The notes below the pieces were generated by a model, which was given only the letters and a program-made list of their open reading frames with translations, had not been told where the DNA came from and did not search any database. A stretch of 64,000 nt of DNA, from positions 1,178,001 through 1,242,000 of the forward strand of contig NC_089309.1 in the NCBI RefSeq assembly GCF_000512565.2. Reading direction: 5' to 3'. The translations under genes and the position numbers were made by a program. The first letter of the stretch is position 1. The number at the start of each line of letters is the position of its first letter. Positions 54,153 to 64,000 of this stretch are shown here, piece after piece. This DNA is from Kwoniella dejecticola CBS 10117 (Eukaryota; Basidiomycota; Tremellomycetes; Tremellales; Cryptococcaceae).

Positions 54153-54180
54153 ACAATATACAATATACAATATACGATAT
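54153..54180. repeat. Tandem repeat (ACAATAT)x4
   Basis: Three perfect copies and one with a single change (ACGATAT), 130 bases after the ARF6 stop. Confidence 0.88.
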
Positions 54181-54549
54181 ACAGTTAGTATCCTTCAATT
54201 CGGTTACAAGGAATAATTCGCTCTTGTCTGCCACGTACAAGTTCACGTTCACGTTCAGGTCTTCTCTTGTTCATACGTTCATACATATATGGTCACACTT
54301 CCAATTTTGCTTTTTCGTCACCGTTTTCTCCCTTGTTTTGTTATACGAAAATGTGTATGGTATGAACATCAGTATATCTGTTATTTCTTAATTGCTATTT
54401 GTTGTGCATGGTTCACGACAATCCGGGATGTAAACGGTCGGACCTTCCTGTCTGGCGGTAGCTGAAGACGATGTTTATAACCTATCTATCAAGACTTATG
54501 ATACATGATTCCTTAATCAACGTTTTCAGAATCATCGTCAGCCAATTGC

Positions 54550-54599
54550 GAAGCCAATTACCCATTGACATTGACAAAGAGAGTTATTCAATTGGCTTC
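54550..54599. repeat. 10-bp inverted repeat with 30-nt loop
   Basis: GAAGCCAATT at 54550-54559 is mirrored by AATTGGCTTC at 54590-54599. A second GCCAATT copy lies just upstream at 54541. Confidence 0.75.
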
Positions 54600-55162
54600 T
54601 TTCCTTAGAAGTGCTATTGCTCGTCAGTGCTACATGTTTCTGCCATCCCTAAAGAGCTAAGCTGAACAGCTGAGATCGAAGCTATTGGTACTCGGTCGAC
54701 ATCCTACTTCATCAGATCGATCAACGAATAGAGATGAAATGGATTAAATGTATATACAGTTGATGATATTCCGGTCGAATGGTTATTGCGTCACACCCCA
54801 TTGCTCGTGCAGATAGATGATGATGAATGCATGGACTGGACAGATATCAACGTCATGGCGACAATACTACCAATTGAGAACATTAGAAAATGAGTATGTC
54901 ATGATTCCGCAACAACCGGATCGGCATCTGGGTGTATAACGTACAACGTACAAGGGATACCAGAAATGGTAAAGTTCCTAAAGCCATTCAAGATATTCGA
55001 ATCATTGGAGCTGGTGGATGTCTCAGAAATTTAACCCGGGAGTTAAGATAGGGTCGAAGCAGATCGATAAATTAGGACCACCTTAGCTAGTCAGGGCGAA
55101 TGACGGGAGACATCAGGAATGGAATTAAATTGCCATTGGGAAAGCAAATGACGTATGATCCG

Positions 55163-55184
55163 AAAATCCATCAAAATGGATTTT
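55163..55184. repeat. 9-bp perfect hairpin
   Basis: AAAATCCAT and ATGGATTTT separated by CAAA. Confidence 0.85.
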
Positions 55185-55642
55185 GAATTACCGGACTCCC
55201 ACCGTACTAGTTTAAGGGTCTGTCAAATGGAATATCAGAATGAACCAGCCACAGATCGACTTTGGCTGGACCTTTGACTCTTTTTCTAGTATCTACCTAC
55301 CTACCTAATTACTCTCACCTGCTCACTATCGTACTCTACTTCACCATCTAATCTAAATCATCACATACATTCCATGCTATTCTGTTCTACGTACCTACCC
55401 AATACCATATAATCAGCTTATAATCAACATCAATCCGCACCACACCAGTCGACAACGACGGATATACGGACATACAGTCACTCGCGCACAAGTGAATAAA
55501 CGCTCAAGCCACCTCCAAAGTCACTGCTCCAAGCCAAGCGCTTTTCACTTTTTACTCCAAGTACAGGCAAAGACAAAGACTCATCAAGGTCCCTCCGTCC
55601 CCTTCATCGAGTAAAGAGTAAGGAAACCGACACCTCAGCAAT

Positions 55643-56787
55643 ATGGTCTCTCCTGCATTCCCTGGACTGTTTTTCGCTTTTGCAGCTGTAGCACTCCTAG
55701 TATTCGGTATGTCCAAGTCCCAGTCCAAGTACTGCTCATCACATTTTAAGGTGTCTCATTCACAGAAAGATTGGCTGACTCTGTGCATCATTGAACTCAT
55801 TTAGCCTCTGTATCTCCCCCCGCATGGGATCGAATAGATTTCCTGCACGCCTCATCGGGCACGCAGGAGGTCGTCTACGGTGTATTCGGATACTGCATCA
55901 AGGGCGGGGAATGTAGTCGTAGATCTGTGGGATACGATTTGGCACTCCCAGGAAGCAGGTGAGTTCGTCATTTCAACTCCCATTTTCATTTCCATTTTCA
56001 TTGTCATATTCACTTCCGTTTCCAATATCACTTCCATTCCCATGTCCATTACCGTTTCCATCTCCGCCTCCATCCCTGCCATCTACCACAACAGACGGTA
56101 CCAAGCAAGAGAAATCATATCCTTTCGGTCTGGCTCGATCGCTAAATTCATTATCGTGTATTTAGCAATGTCGTACTCAACTCCAAAGTGCTGCACAACC
56201 TGACCTACACTCTCATCCTCCACCCTATTGCCGGTGGTTTCGCCTTCTTCTCCCTGGTCTTTGGTCTGCTCGGAGCATGCGCCGCCTCGCGAGTATTGAC
56301 CATCTTCATGGCTATCACATCGTTTTTCGGAGCCCTGATCACCTTGGTCATTTTCGTCATTGATATGGTCCTCTGGAACGTCCTCAAGAACAGGATCCAA
56401 GATGCTGGATACACCGCTGGTTTGGTGAGTTGCGTTCTCGTTTTCACTTCGTCCTTTCCCGGTTGTCGCGTGTACGAAGGGGAACACGTTTGGTGGCATG
56501 AGGGGATTTAGTGCAATATTCCCCACAGTGGACAGTGGAAGCCGTGCATGCCATTTGCTGCTTGAGATTAATTTGAATTTGGATCGATGGGTCATCATAA
56601 AGATTTTCTATACATGCGATATCAAGATGGGTTATTTTGCGCTGACACTGCTCTGTCTTCCTTTCAGGGCAACGCCAACTGGTTTACTATCGGTGCTTTC
56701 GCTGCTCTCGCTCTTTCGTCCTGCACATCATGCTGCGGAGCCTTTGGCCGATTCGCAAGCGGACGAATGGCTGGTGAGAAGTACTAG
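55643..56787 (+). CDS. SUR7/PalI (Rim9) family four-pass membrane protein
   Basis: Family members act in ambient-pH signalling (PalI/Rim9) or plasma-membrane eisosome domains (Sur7). Exon 1 is MVSPAFPGLFFAFAAVALLV, joining SVSPPAWDRIDFLHA. The first loop has VVYGVFGYCIKGGECSRRSV-GYDL, the PalI FGxC-x(5-7)-C-S-x-x-x-VGY signature. Then VLHNLTYTLILHPIAGGFAF-FSLVFGLLGAC, LTIFMAITSFFGALITLVIF-VIDMVLW and GNANWFTIGAFAALALSSC, giving helices 2-4. The C-terminus is short (SGRMAGEKY), unlike the long cytosolic tail of ascomycete PalI. Three introns: after VF, after PGS and after TAGL. The start is ATG 55643; the stop ends at 56787. Confidence 0.85.
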
Positions 56788-57928
56788 GCATCTACAGCCG
56801 CAGTGTCTAGCAACCAAATTTCGGAGACGGCGGGGCTTTGAAGAAATCCCCTCTTTCTAAGGAGGTTTGGCTGCTTCTGCGAACATAAACACAACTTTTA
56901 TAATCGAGGAGCAAATTGCTCTCCCCTGTTTCTGGTTTTTCCTTTTATCTCTCTTCCTCATCTTTCTGAGGGTTTATATCTTATAATTTACAACTTGATC
57001 GATAATACCAGTAGTCATGGACAGTATAATATGTGGGCGAATGAGACTAAGTAAAAGTAAGATGTAGCTTAGTCGTTTGAACGTGTGGAAGAATTCAGAA
57101 TATGGAGGGAGACGGAGATGGTGGGAGAATGGAATAGCATGGAATGGAAGTGGAGTGACGTGAAGTAAATGTGGAATTGATACACGATAGACGAATGAGA
57201 TACTGTATCCCTATGTCTTGACTGCAATGCGTTGAGCCCATGCGTCTGTAAGAGCATTCAATGCAGACAATAAGATTATCCTCGACTTGCAATGAGCAGT
57301 AAGTACCGCGCCACGAGGCGTCCGGATCCCGCACCCCGAGATGATGAGAGAGCATCAAAAGTCATAACCGAGGTTTGAGGACTTCACTAAGACCGACAGA
57401 TATTGTTCCATTAGACCTCAAAGGCTTCTCCACAAACTTCTCCTTGCGTCCGAGCTACAGTCTCTGGCCCTAGTAATTCTCATCAACTCGCAACATCAGG
57501 GGTGCGTGCTCTCAGGTAAGCTTTGAATCGGGCCGTTGACACAGAACTTGGCGAAACGAGATCGGCGATCATGTTATTTTCGATTTCCGAAGGATCCTGA
57601 CGACTTTGTGTTTCTACATCTCCTAGCATATATCGCATCTGTCATACCCAGCAACACAACATATACAATCAAATATACCCTCACGCAGTTCATTTCGCAA
57701 CTGAAATAACCCAGAACGGCTGAACACTCCATAGAAAATTACCACAGCAGAATAGCTTTTTGTTCCCCACTTGCCTTGTGAGGTAACGAAGGACAAGCGT
57801 AACACAACAATCACAGCACACGCTGCCAACACGACTTTACCACTACTTCTCTACCTCCTTCCTTCCTTTCACATCGCACTTTGAATTTGTCATCTGCCTA
57901 GCATCATTGATTTGGTCACCCAATCAAG
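56788..57928. other. Intergenic region before EDC4
   Basis: 1,141 bases. Minus-strand frames here have no family character. The last 100 bases are pyrimidine-rich (CTACCTCCTTCCTTCCTTTC at 57849), a common leader feature. Confidence 0.4.
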
Positions 57929-60900
57929 ATGGATCAACAGAACAAGTTATTAGCGATGTTACAATCAGCTACTTCGCCTCCTCCTCCTGTTTCCTCTTCA
58001 TCACCCCATGGATCAATCAATTCCTCTTCGACCCACCAATCGAACCAATACCTGACAGCTAGTAACCTGGGGTCAGCCGGATCGCCTAGAGAACCCTCTC
58101 CTTCGCCTCCTCCACCAAGTCTTCAAGCTGTTTCGTTGTTGGATCTATTCAAGAATATCGGATCTCCTCCACCCCCTCCCCCTCCTTCGGCTCCGGCAGA
58201 TGTAGTAGCACCTGTACTCAGTCAGGACGACCAGAAGAACAAGCTTTTGGGGATGTTGAATTTGATCGGTCAGCCTTCGCCCAACGCGGGTGTCACTTCG
58301 CCGCCTTCAGGAAGCGGGGTGGGCACGCCGGTCAATTCGGGTGATAAAGATCCATTAGCCGTGTTCAGAGCTAGGTAAGTTCCCCTCTTCTTCTCTAGAT
58401 CCGAATGGCGGCATGATATTCGGGGGTCAAGGGCGAATGGAGCTGACGAGAGATGATGATAATCATACGACTTTAGTCATCCCGCACATTCACCTGCTTC
58501 TCCGACAGGCCAGGAACCGGTCATTAACCATCCTACAGGTCTGACCTCACCATCTACCAAGACATTCCCCCAAGTCCAAGCTCAGCATACTGGAACCTCG
58601 AACACTTCTTCTCAAGGTCGTCAACCCAAAGTAGAAGAGAAACCTGCCGCCGTCGCCGTCGCCCCCGGCTCCGCCCCGCCTACGCAAGCTCATGAGGCTC
58701 TGAAGAAAGGAATGTTCCACTTTGATTCACCTTTTGATGCCTTCACTCAACCGCCCAGATCTCGTCAGACTTCGTCTGCTCAAGCACCCTCTCAGTCGCA
58801 GTCGACAGTCAAATCCGCCGTCGCGAAGAGTAACCTGAGCGACGAACAATCCCTGAACAAGGTGAAGTCAATTGAGAAGCTGCCCACAAGCGGTAGGGGA
58901 TCGCCTCAGAGAGTTCAGTCTGAGAAGAAGGCCTATACCCCTCCGCCCACCAATGTCGAGTCAGTCCCGGTACACGAGCTTACCCCAGCTGAGATAGATG
59001 ATCAGATCAAGAATACTTGGCAAATTGGCGGTATCATCAAAGACGCTAAAGGACAAGGGTAAGCTCATGATGAACCAAATTTCTGGTCAACCTACAGCCC
59101 TACTGACCGAATGTTCGCGCCGCAGACCGAAAGCTCTCACATCTCATACCATCATCGACATCTCGAAACCCAACATCGAGTCTCTGGTCAACATCCCTGA
59201 TGCGGTTCAAGTCAGCCCCACTACGCTTATGAGAACAGACAATCTGGAATTCAAGAAAGGCAGAAGAGTCGGCGTCACCAACACTTACATTGCATATTCA
59301 ATGTCAAAGGGTACGTCAACACCTTTTACGCGAACACTTCTTCTTGCTGACTGGTCCGCTAGGCCGAGTGAGGTTGATTGACAGTTCATCTGGTGCTCGT
59401 CTCGTCCTTCAACTACCCGCCGCCGCATCTCTGGGTCCAGTCGTCGACATGGCATGCAGCGTTAATTACATGGCTTCTATCGGATGGGACAGATCGATCA
59501 TTGTGCACAAATTACCAATTGGTTGGAAGAAGGACGATCCGAAAGTCGAGATGATCTTCCACTGCTCTGGTACCGATGTTTCACTTGGATCACCAAATAA
59601 GCTCGAATGGGTTAAAAGGGAAGGGAAGGACTGGCTGGCCATAGCCGGGAGAGAAGGGGTAATCGTGATCGATCCTACAGCTCAAGGTAAAACATCGACA
59701 CTGGAAGAATTGTGCAAGCACAACAAGGTGCTCATTGCTGAAGGTGTACGTGTGCGATCCTCTTAATGATTGACATCGAAATGAGCGGTTCACGAGCTGA
59801 TCACTGTTACAGTCACAGGGCATTGTCGATTTCTGCCTCAACCTGACTCATCAAGTCATAGGAATATTGTCGACTACCTCGCACTGCACTTTGTACAACG
59901 TGTCCAACCTGAACCGAGTATGGCATCGGCCTCTCCCGTGCGGATGGGCTGAGAGTGAACCCACGTCGATCCAGTTCTGCGAGTCTAACCTTTTGATCGG
60001 TCGAGCCCAAAACACTTATTTCGATCTGGTCCAAATCACCGTCGACCTCGCAGCCTTATCGACAATCAAGTTGATCGCGCCTTCCCCTTGTCCTCAACAA
60101 TTGCACTACTCTCATGCAGTTTACGATTCGAGCAATTCAACTTTATACATCGCACCATTCGCCCGAGGTAGTTTGTATGCTTTCAAGTACGCTCTGAAAG
60201 GTCAACAACCGACCAAAGACGTATCTAAGCCGGATGGTCCCACAATCGTTGCGTTCGACAGGGTCGCTGAATATCCACTCGAACCCATCATCAGTCTCGC
60301 TTTAGCAAAGAAAGGAGCGGATGAGGAATCGGAAATTCTATACGCTACACCTCAAGGTTTCAGTCAAGCTATGATCACTCGAAAGGCTAATGACGTACTC
60401 TCTCAACAGAATGGCAATGTCGGTGCTTCGGTTCCTACCACTGTCCCCTCAAATGTGTCAAGTGGTAAAGCAGTGCCTTCACCTAAGTCGCCTCGAGGAG
60501 GCAAAATTGAGTTGCCCAAATCGCGAGCTGCCGCATTACCAAAGAGCACAAGCAAGAATGGATCCCCGGCAGCGGTCAAGACAGAGCTTCCTTCCGCTTC
60601 CGAAGATGAGGCGCCAAGTCAAGCCAGACCTGTCACACAACCCAGAAAAGGAAGTGTCGCACCTGCTTCCACGAATGCGGCGGATGGCGAGCCAAACGCC
60701 GGTGCATCGCTTTCTCAAGATGATCTCAACAAGGCGCTGAAGAAGACTGAAGACAGATTGTCAAATCACCTCAAACAGCTTGTCAAGAATGAGATCACTG
60801 CTCTTAATGTCAGATTCGACGGATTGACCGGCCCTGACTTCGCTTCAGATATTTCTGCTAGAGTTGAGAGGTCAATCAAAGGATCGCTGAATACTACCAT

Positions 60901-62132
60901 CACCCAGGAGATTAAGAAGACGTGAGCTTCCGCCACCGTTTGTCTCTGGACGCTGTCGTAGGCTGACTAAACCTTTGATCGTTCAGGGTCATTCCCGCTG
61001 CTACCGCTACGATCCAGAATGAACTCAGAACAGTCACGAGCAATCAAGTTCCCGCAGCGATCTACGATGCTCTTCAGACTGTTCCAAAGGAGTTGGAGCG
61101 AAGTCTTGCTCCGCTTGTCCAGAGAACGATATCAAACCTTGTCGCAAATGCCGTGAGTTGTAGCAGTTTTCGATAGAAGACGGTGATCCTTCGCCATACT
61201 GACTATCTTGCCCCGCCAGATGGACAAGGCTGTTCAAGAAGCGATTCAACATTCTCTCCTGCCCGCCCTCACTCAAGCATCTTCGTCTGTAGTAGAGCAA
61301 CTCTCTGCCGAAATGAGATCAGAGATGTTACAGTAGGTCATGCCTGACATCGTCTCGCATTTCAACTCGCTGACTGTTTTGCCTTGTTAGAATCCGCAAA
61401 GAACTTTCTCCTCCTTCCAAAGAAGGTCAACTTGCGAATGACCATCTTCTCAAATCGATGTCAACTTCGATAGCGGACCTGCAAAAGCAAATCGCCACTC
61501 TATCTGAACAGATGAAATCGGCGTCTATACCGTCTCACGGACCTAATGGTATGGTCTCTCCAAGCGTCTCAGGCTTCGTCCCGCCTCCACCGCCTTCTCA
61601 CGGATTACCACCTCATATCCCACAACCGCCTCCGCCTTCGCATCTTTCACCTCAACCTTCCTCTACCTCGCACCCGCCCTCGGGACCCACTCAGCCTACT
61701 GGACCTACTTCGAGCCAGCTCGAGGATACATTCCTCTCTGCTCTGGGCGCTCAAACGACCTCTTCGACATTACAGCTCGTTGCGGACCATCTCGCCTTGA
61801 CAGACTATTGTCTGCCCACCAATGGCAAAAGTCCACTTTCACAAGCTGTCCTTTTGACCTTGCTCCATCGACTGGCTATTGTCCTGAGTGAGATCCCGGG
61901 CTCTCACTCGATGTTTGCCCAAGTAGCAGGATGGGAAAGGCGAACTGCGATCCTAATCGACCCGAAAGATCAGAACATCGCTGGATACATCGCTCGTGTC
62001 TTATCGGTGGTTCAAGGTCAATTGAATACGGTGTTGAACAACTTGCAGAGATACCCTGATCAGAATACGCAGAGCCATTTGGTGGCTATCAGAGGAGTCA
62101 TGGACATCATTGCGCATAAGATGGTTGCGTGA
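57929..62132 (+). CDS. EDC4: Enhancer of mRNA decapping 4 (EDC4/Ge-1)
   Basis: Scaffold of P-bodies that links Dcp1-Dcp2 and the Xrn1 pathway. N-terminal low-complexity part (residues 1-150) has three Leu-rich helices between Pro-rich linkers: NKLLAMLQ (5-12), SLLDLFKNI (69-77), NKLLGMLNLI (104-113). The next disordered exon carries RSRQTSSAQAPSQSQ-like sequence. A WD40-like beta-propeller follows: HTIIDISKPN, RRVGVTNTYIAYSM-KGRVRL, VVDMACSVNYMASIGWDRSI, IVDFCLNLTHQVIGILSTTS, and LYAFKYALKG. After a Ser/Pro linker comes a helical region (LNKALKKTEDRLSNHLKQLV) and the conserved C-terminus: LEDTFLSALGAQTTSSTLQL, VLLTLLHRLAIVLSEIPGSH and NTVLNNLQRYPDQNTQSHLV. About eight exons, about 1,200 residues. 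The start is ATG 57929, the stop 62132. Confidence 0.9.
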
Positions 62133-62401
62133 GTGCGTGAGTGCGTAAGGATTATACGGCGTCTGGCATATTGCACGTAGTCAGCCGAGAAGTAGAATAT
62201 CAGGGGACAGAGTAGAGAGATGTGGAGTGGTTGTGCTGACGAAGACACCGGAAGTTAGTGTATAGTGTAGAAGAGAGGTGAAATCAATCAATCAAATTTT
62301 TGCAATCATGTGATATCCCCCATGCATAACTATCTGGCGAGTCACTGTCACTGTCACTGTCACTGTCTACAAATGCACGCTACGTAAGTCCATACGTGCA
62401 C
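62133..62401. other. Convergent intergenic region
   Basis: Short gap with a (GTCACT)x4 repeat; no gene. Confidence 0.4.
62341..62367. repeat. Hexanucleotide repeat (GTCACT)x4.5
   Basis: Four and a half perfect copies in the 3' UTR region between EDC4 and the next minus-strand gene. Confidence 0.92.
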
Positions 62402-63294
62402 TCACAGATCCGTCGCTATACCGAAACCATGTGCCAATCGGACTTTCTGCTCGTCCCAATATTTCACCCATTCGTCCGATCCTTCCCAAGTTGGAATCTG
62501 AGTCGTATCGACACGTGTATTGGTCATGCTCACATCTGCTATCTCAGCTTGCTTGATCGCCGTATCATCATTCACACCCTTTTTCTTGGCGCGATACTTG
62601 TTCCGGAACTTGTGATTAGTTTCGATGGCTTCTTTGAAGTCCATTAATCCGCTGCCATAATAAAGATCATCATCATCATCATCGCCACCGTCAGCGTCAG
62701 CGATACAGTCCGTCATACCAATAATATTCTTTCAGCCGCTCTGCAGATCATCTACAGAATTCACCTCTGCCCAATGACCAATGATCCATCGTAATCTGCG
62801 ATACATGTCATTGGCATGGGCATGACTCACTAATATTGATCCCCAGTATAAGTGTTCCCAGCTTCATCCCTCCAATCATTCACTTTACCCGTATGGGGAT
62901 CATGTCTCTCATGTATAGACAAGAACGAGGATCTGATCCCCGTTGTCTCCCGGACCGAGGCGAGGACATCCTCAGTCGCTTTCTCGTGCTCGCCCAGTGG
63001 AGCGGTGTGGGGTATGCTGAAGGTTCGCGCTTTCGCAAGTCCAACAGCAACTGTTGGCACGGGGCCCTGTTTTGTGGCTGTGGATCCTTGTACGTGACTT
63101 GCAGATTCGTCGGATACCGATCGCCACCCGGAACTTTGAGAAGGTATCGAGGGCTCTGTGAATCGTCTTTCGGGCGGAGGGGTCGGTTCTCTGTATTCTT
63201 CTTCCCCGAATCCGAATCCGGATCCGAATCCGACCCCCAGTGAACCTAGAGCCTCCTCGTCTCCGGGAAACTGTAGTGGGAAATTATTGGTCAT
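62402..63294 (-). CDS. Conserved-looking protein of unknown function, two exons
   Basis: I do not recognise the family. Exon 1 (62831-63294) starts MTNNFPLQFPGDEEALGSLG, has a Gly-rich stretch, EEEYREPTPPPERRFTEPSI and HERHDPHTGKVNDWRDEAGN, and ends TYTGDQY. Exon 2 (62402-62651) reads GLMDFKEAIETNHKFRNKYR, KKKGVNDDTAIKQAEIADVS, DTTQIPTWEGSDEWVKYWDE and AHGFGIATDL. The intron 62652-62830 is GTGAGT to GGCAG with GCTGACGCTGAC branch candidates. Joining at Tyr-Gly keeps frame, whereas read-through meets TAG at once. The compact, Trp-rich C-terminus (WEGSDEWVKYWDE) looks like a folded core. No signal peptide. About 237 residues. Confidence 0.72.
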
Positions 63295-64000
63295 TACGCT
63301 GCGACGCTGCGACTCGAACGGCGCGGCACGGCACCCTTGTACTGTATTTGTATAAGCGGAATGAGGGAATGAACGATGTATGTGAATTAGCTGGCTAGTA
63401 AGTTGGTGGCAATCTAAGTCTGCAGTGAGATGGATGAGAGCGTTGTACTAGAAGTTTGTCAAGCCGCAAGAGTCATATGGTTATTCGTTGCGCAAGCATG
63501 AAATGTTAGCTCTTCCCTGCAGTCAGTAAGCACTCCGCGAACGGTGGGCAAGTTGTGAAAGGTGAGTGACTGGACCGCCTTCGAGCGAGGAAGACTACTC
63601 CGGGGGTGTAGCCTCCAAGAAGGTGATTTCCAGATCTGCATCCCGGGCATTCACCGAGAGTGAAAGTATAAGCATGAGTCTGAGTCCAGACACTTAGCTT
63701 CTTCGCGATCGAGACTCTGACTTGTATCTCGCTTATCACTCGTGCAGGTCACTACATTGTAACTTGAAAGGACTGAGTGAAGTTCATTGCCACTCCGCGT
63801 CATGCTGCTAGGCAGTCGATTCCTTGCAAGTGAGGGATCGATGCCCCCATTGCATTCTCAGAGTTCGCTCCAGTGTTTGAAAAAGATATTGGACAAGTTG
63901 AAGGTCGCGACAATACTGCGAGGCGAACTGGTCCAAGCATTATATACATCCGTATTTACAAATTGTGCCAAGCCTCCTATCTGATGATATGTTATATGTA
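63295..64000. other. Terminal region without a supported gene
   Basis: 706 bases to the window edge. Probably promoter and leader of the preceding minus-strand gene and flanking sequence. The plus frame at 63787-63984 has no family character. Confidence 0.35.

Larger units (their letters stand above)
54024..55642. other. Long intergenic region ARF6 to PalI-like gene
   Basis: 1,619 bases, AT-rich, without a gene I can support. Contents: an (ACAATAT)4 repeat, a 10-bp inverted repeat at 54550/54590 and a 9-bp hairpin at 55163. No box C/D, box H/ACA or snRNA signature could be recognised by eye. Confidence 0.4.

Noticed and set aside
55163..55184. Hairpin as an intrinsic transcription terminator
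   Set aside because: Eukaryotic polymerase II does not use such terminators, there is no adjacent T run, and it is far from any gene end.
1..64000. CRISPR arrays, insertion sequences, rRNA or retrotransposon proteins
   Set aside because: No repeat-spacer pattern, transposase, integrase, reverse transcriptase or rRNA sequence was seen on either strand.

Overview
This window is nuclear DNA from an intron-dense basidiomycete yeast. The closest match is a tremellomycete (Cryptococcus/Kwoniella-like). Evidence: almost every gene is broken by several introns, mostly 50-150 bases, with GTGAGT/GTAAGT-type donors and CTRAC/CTGAC branch sites; genes are packed in alternating convergent and divergent pairs; and the ortholog set (SLH1, BFR2, NAA50, PTH2, VPS55, SSL1, CDC26, EDC4, ARF6) is that of a fungus. 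No rRNA gene, tRNA gene, CRISPR array or intact transposon was seen. All gene models were spliced by eye, so internal exon borders are inferences unless reading frame and family alignment force them.

Layout. 1-13.4 kb: the 3' part of a Ser/Pro-rich nuclear-type protein, peptidyl-tRNA hydrolase PTH2 (-), N-acetyltransferase NAA50 (+), ribosome biogenesis factor BFR2 (-), a UPF0357 membrane protein (+), an R3H-domain protein (-) and endosomal VPS55 (+). 14.7-30.9 kb: a secreted GPI-type aspartic-protease-like protein (+), the double-cassette helicase SLH1/ASCC3 (+), an unrecognised disordered/helical protein (-), a peroxisomal SCP2 sterol-carrier protein (-) and a small beta-carbonic anhydrase (+). 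31.4-44.2 kb: a NEDD1-like WD40 protein (-), rRNA methyltransferase BMT5 (+), a Myb/SANT-like Gln/His-rich regulator (-), TFIIH subunit SSL1 (+), APC/C subunit CDC26 (-) and a PRA1/YIP3 Rab-acceptor membrane protein (+).

44.2-50 kb is different. It is gene-poor and carries three small same-strand genes (45.7, 47.5 and 49.4 kb) that I do not recognise. They share an intron of the same phase at the same place and an E-L-x-(K/E)-(A/S)-x-x-(R/Q)-T-N core. I read them as a diverged tandem family, each with a TATA-like box upstream, in a stretch rich in a TACTGTA/TACAGTA word. This is the best candidate for something undescribed.

50-63.3 kb returns to housekeeping genes: DAHP synthase (-), ARF6 (+), a PalI/Rim9-SUR7-type membrane protein (+), the decapping scaffold EDC4/Ge-1 (+) and a conserved-looking two-exon protein of unknown role (-). 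The last 0.7 kb shows no gene. Neighbouring genes do not form pathways; they share divergent promoters only. Recurrent curiosities are very short exons (12, 14, 16 and 18 nt), in-frame stop-free introns, and several enzymes with altered signature motifs.
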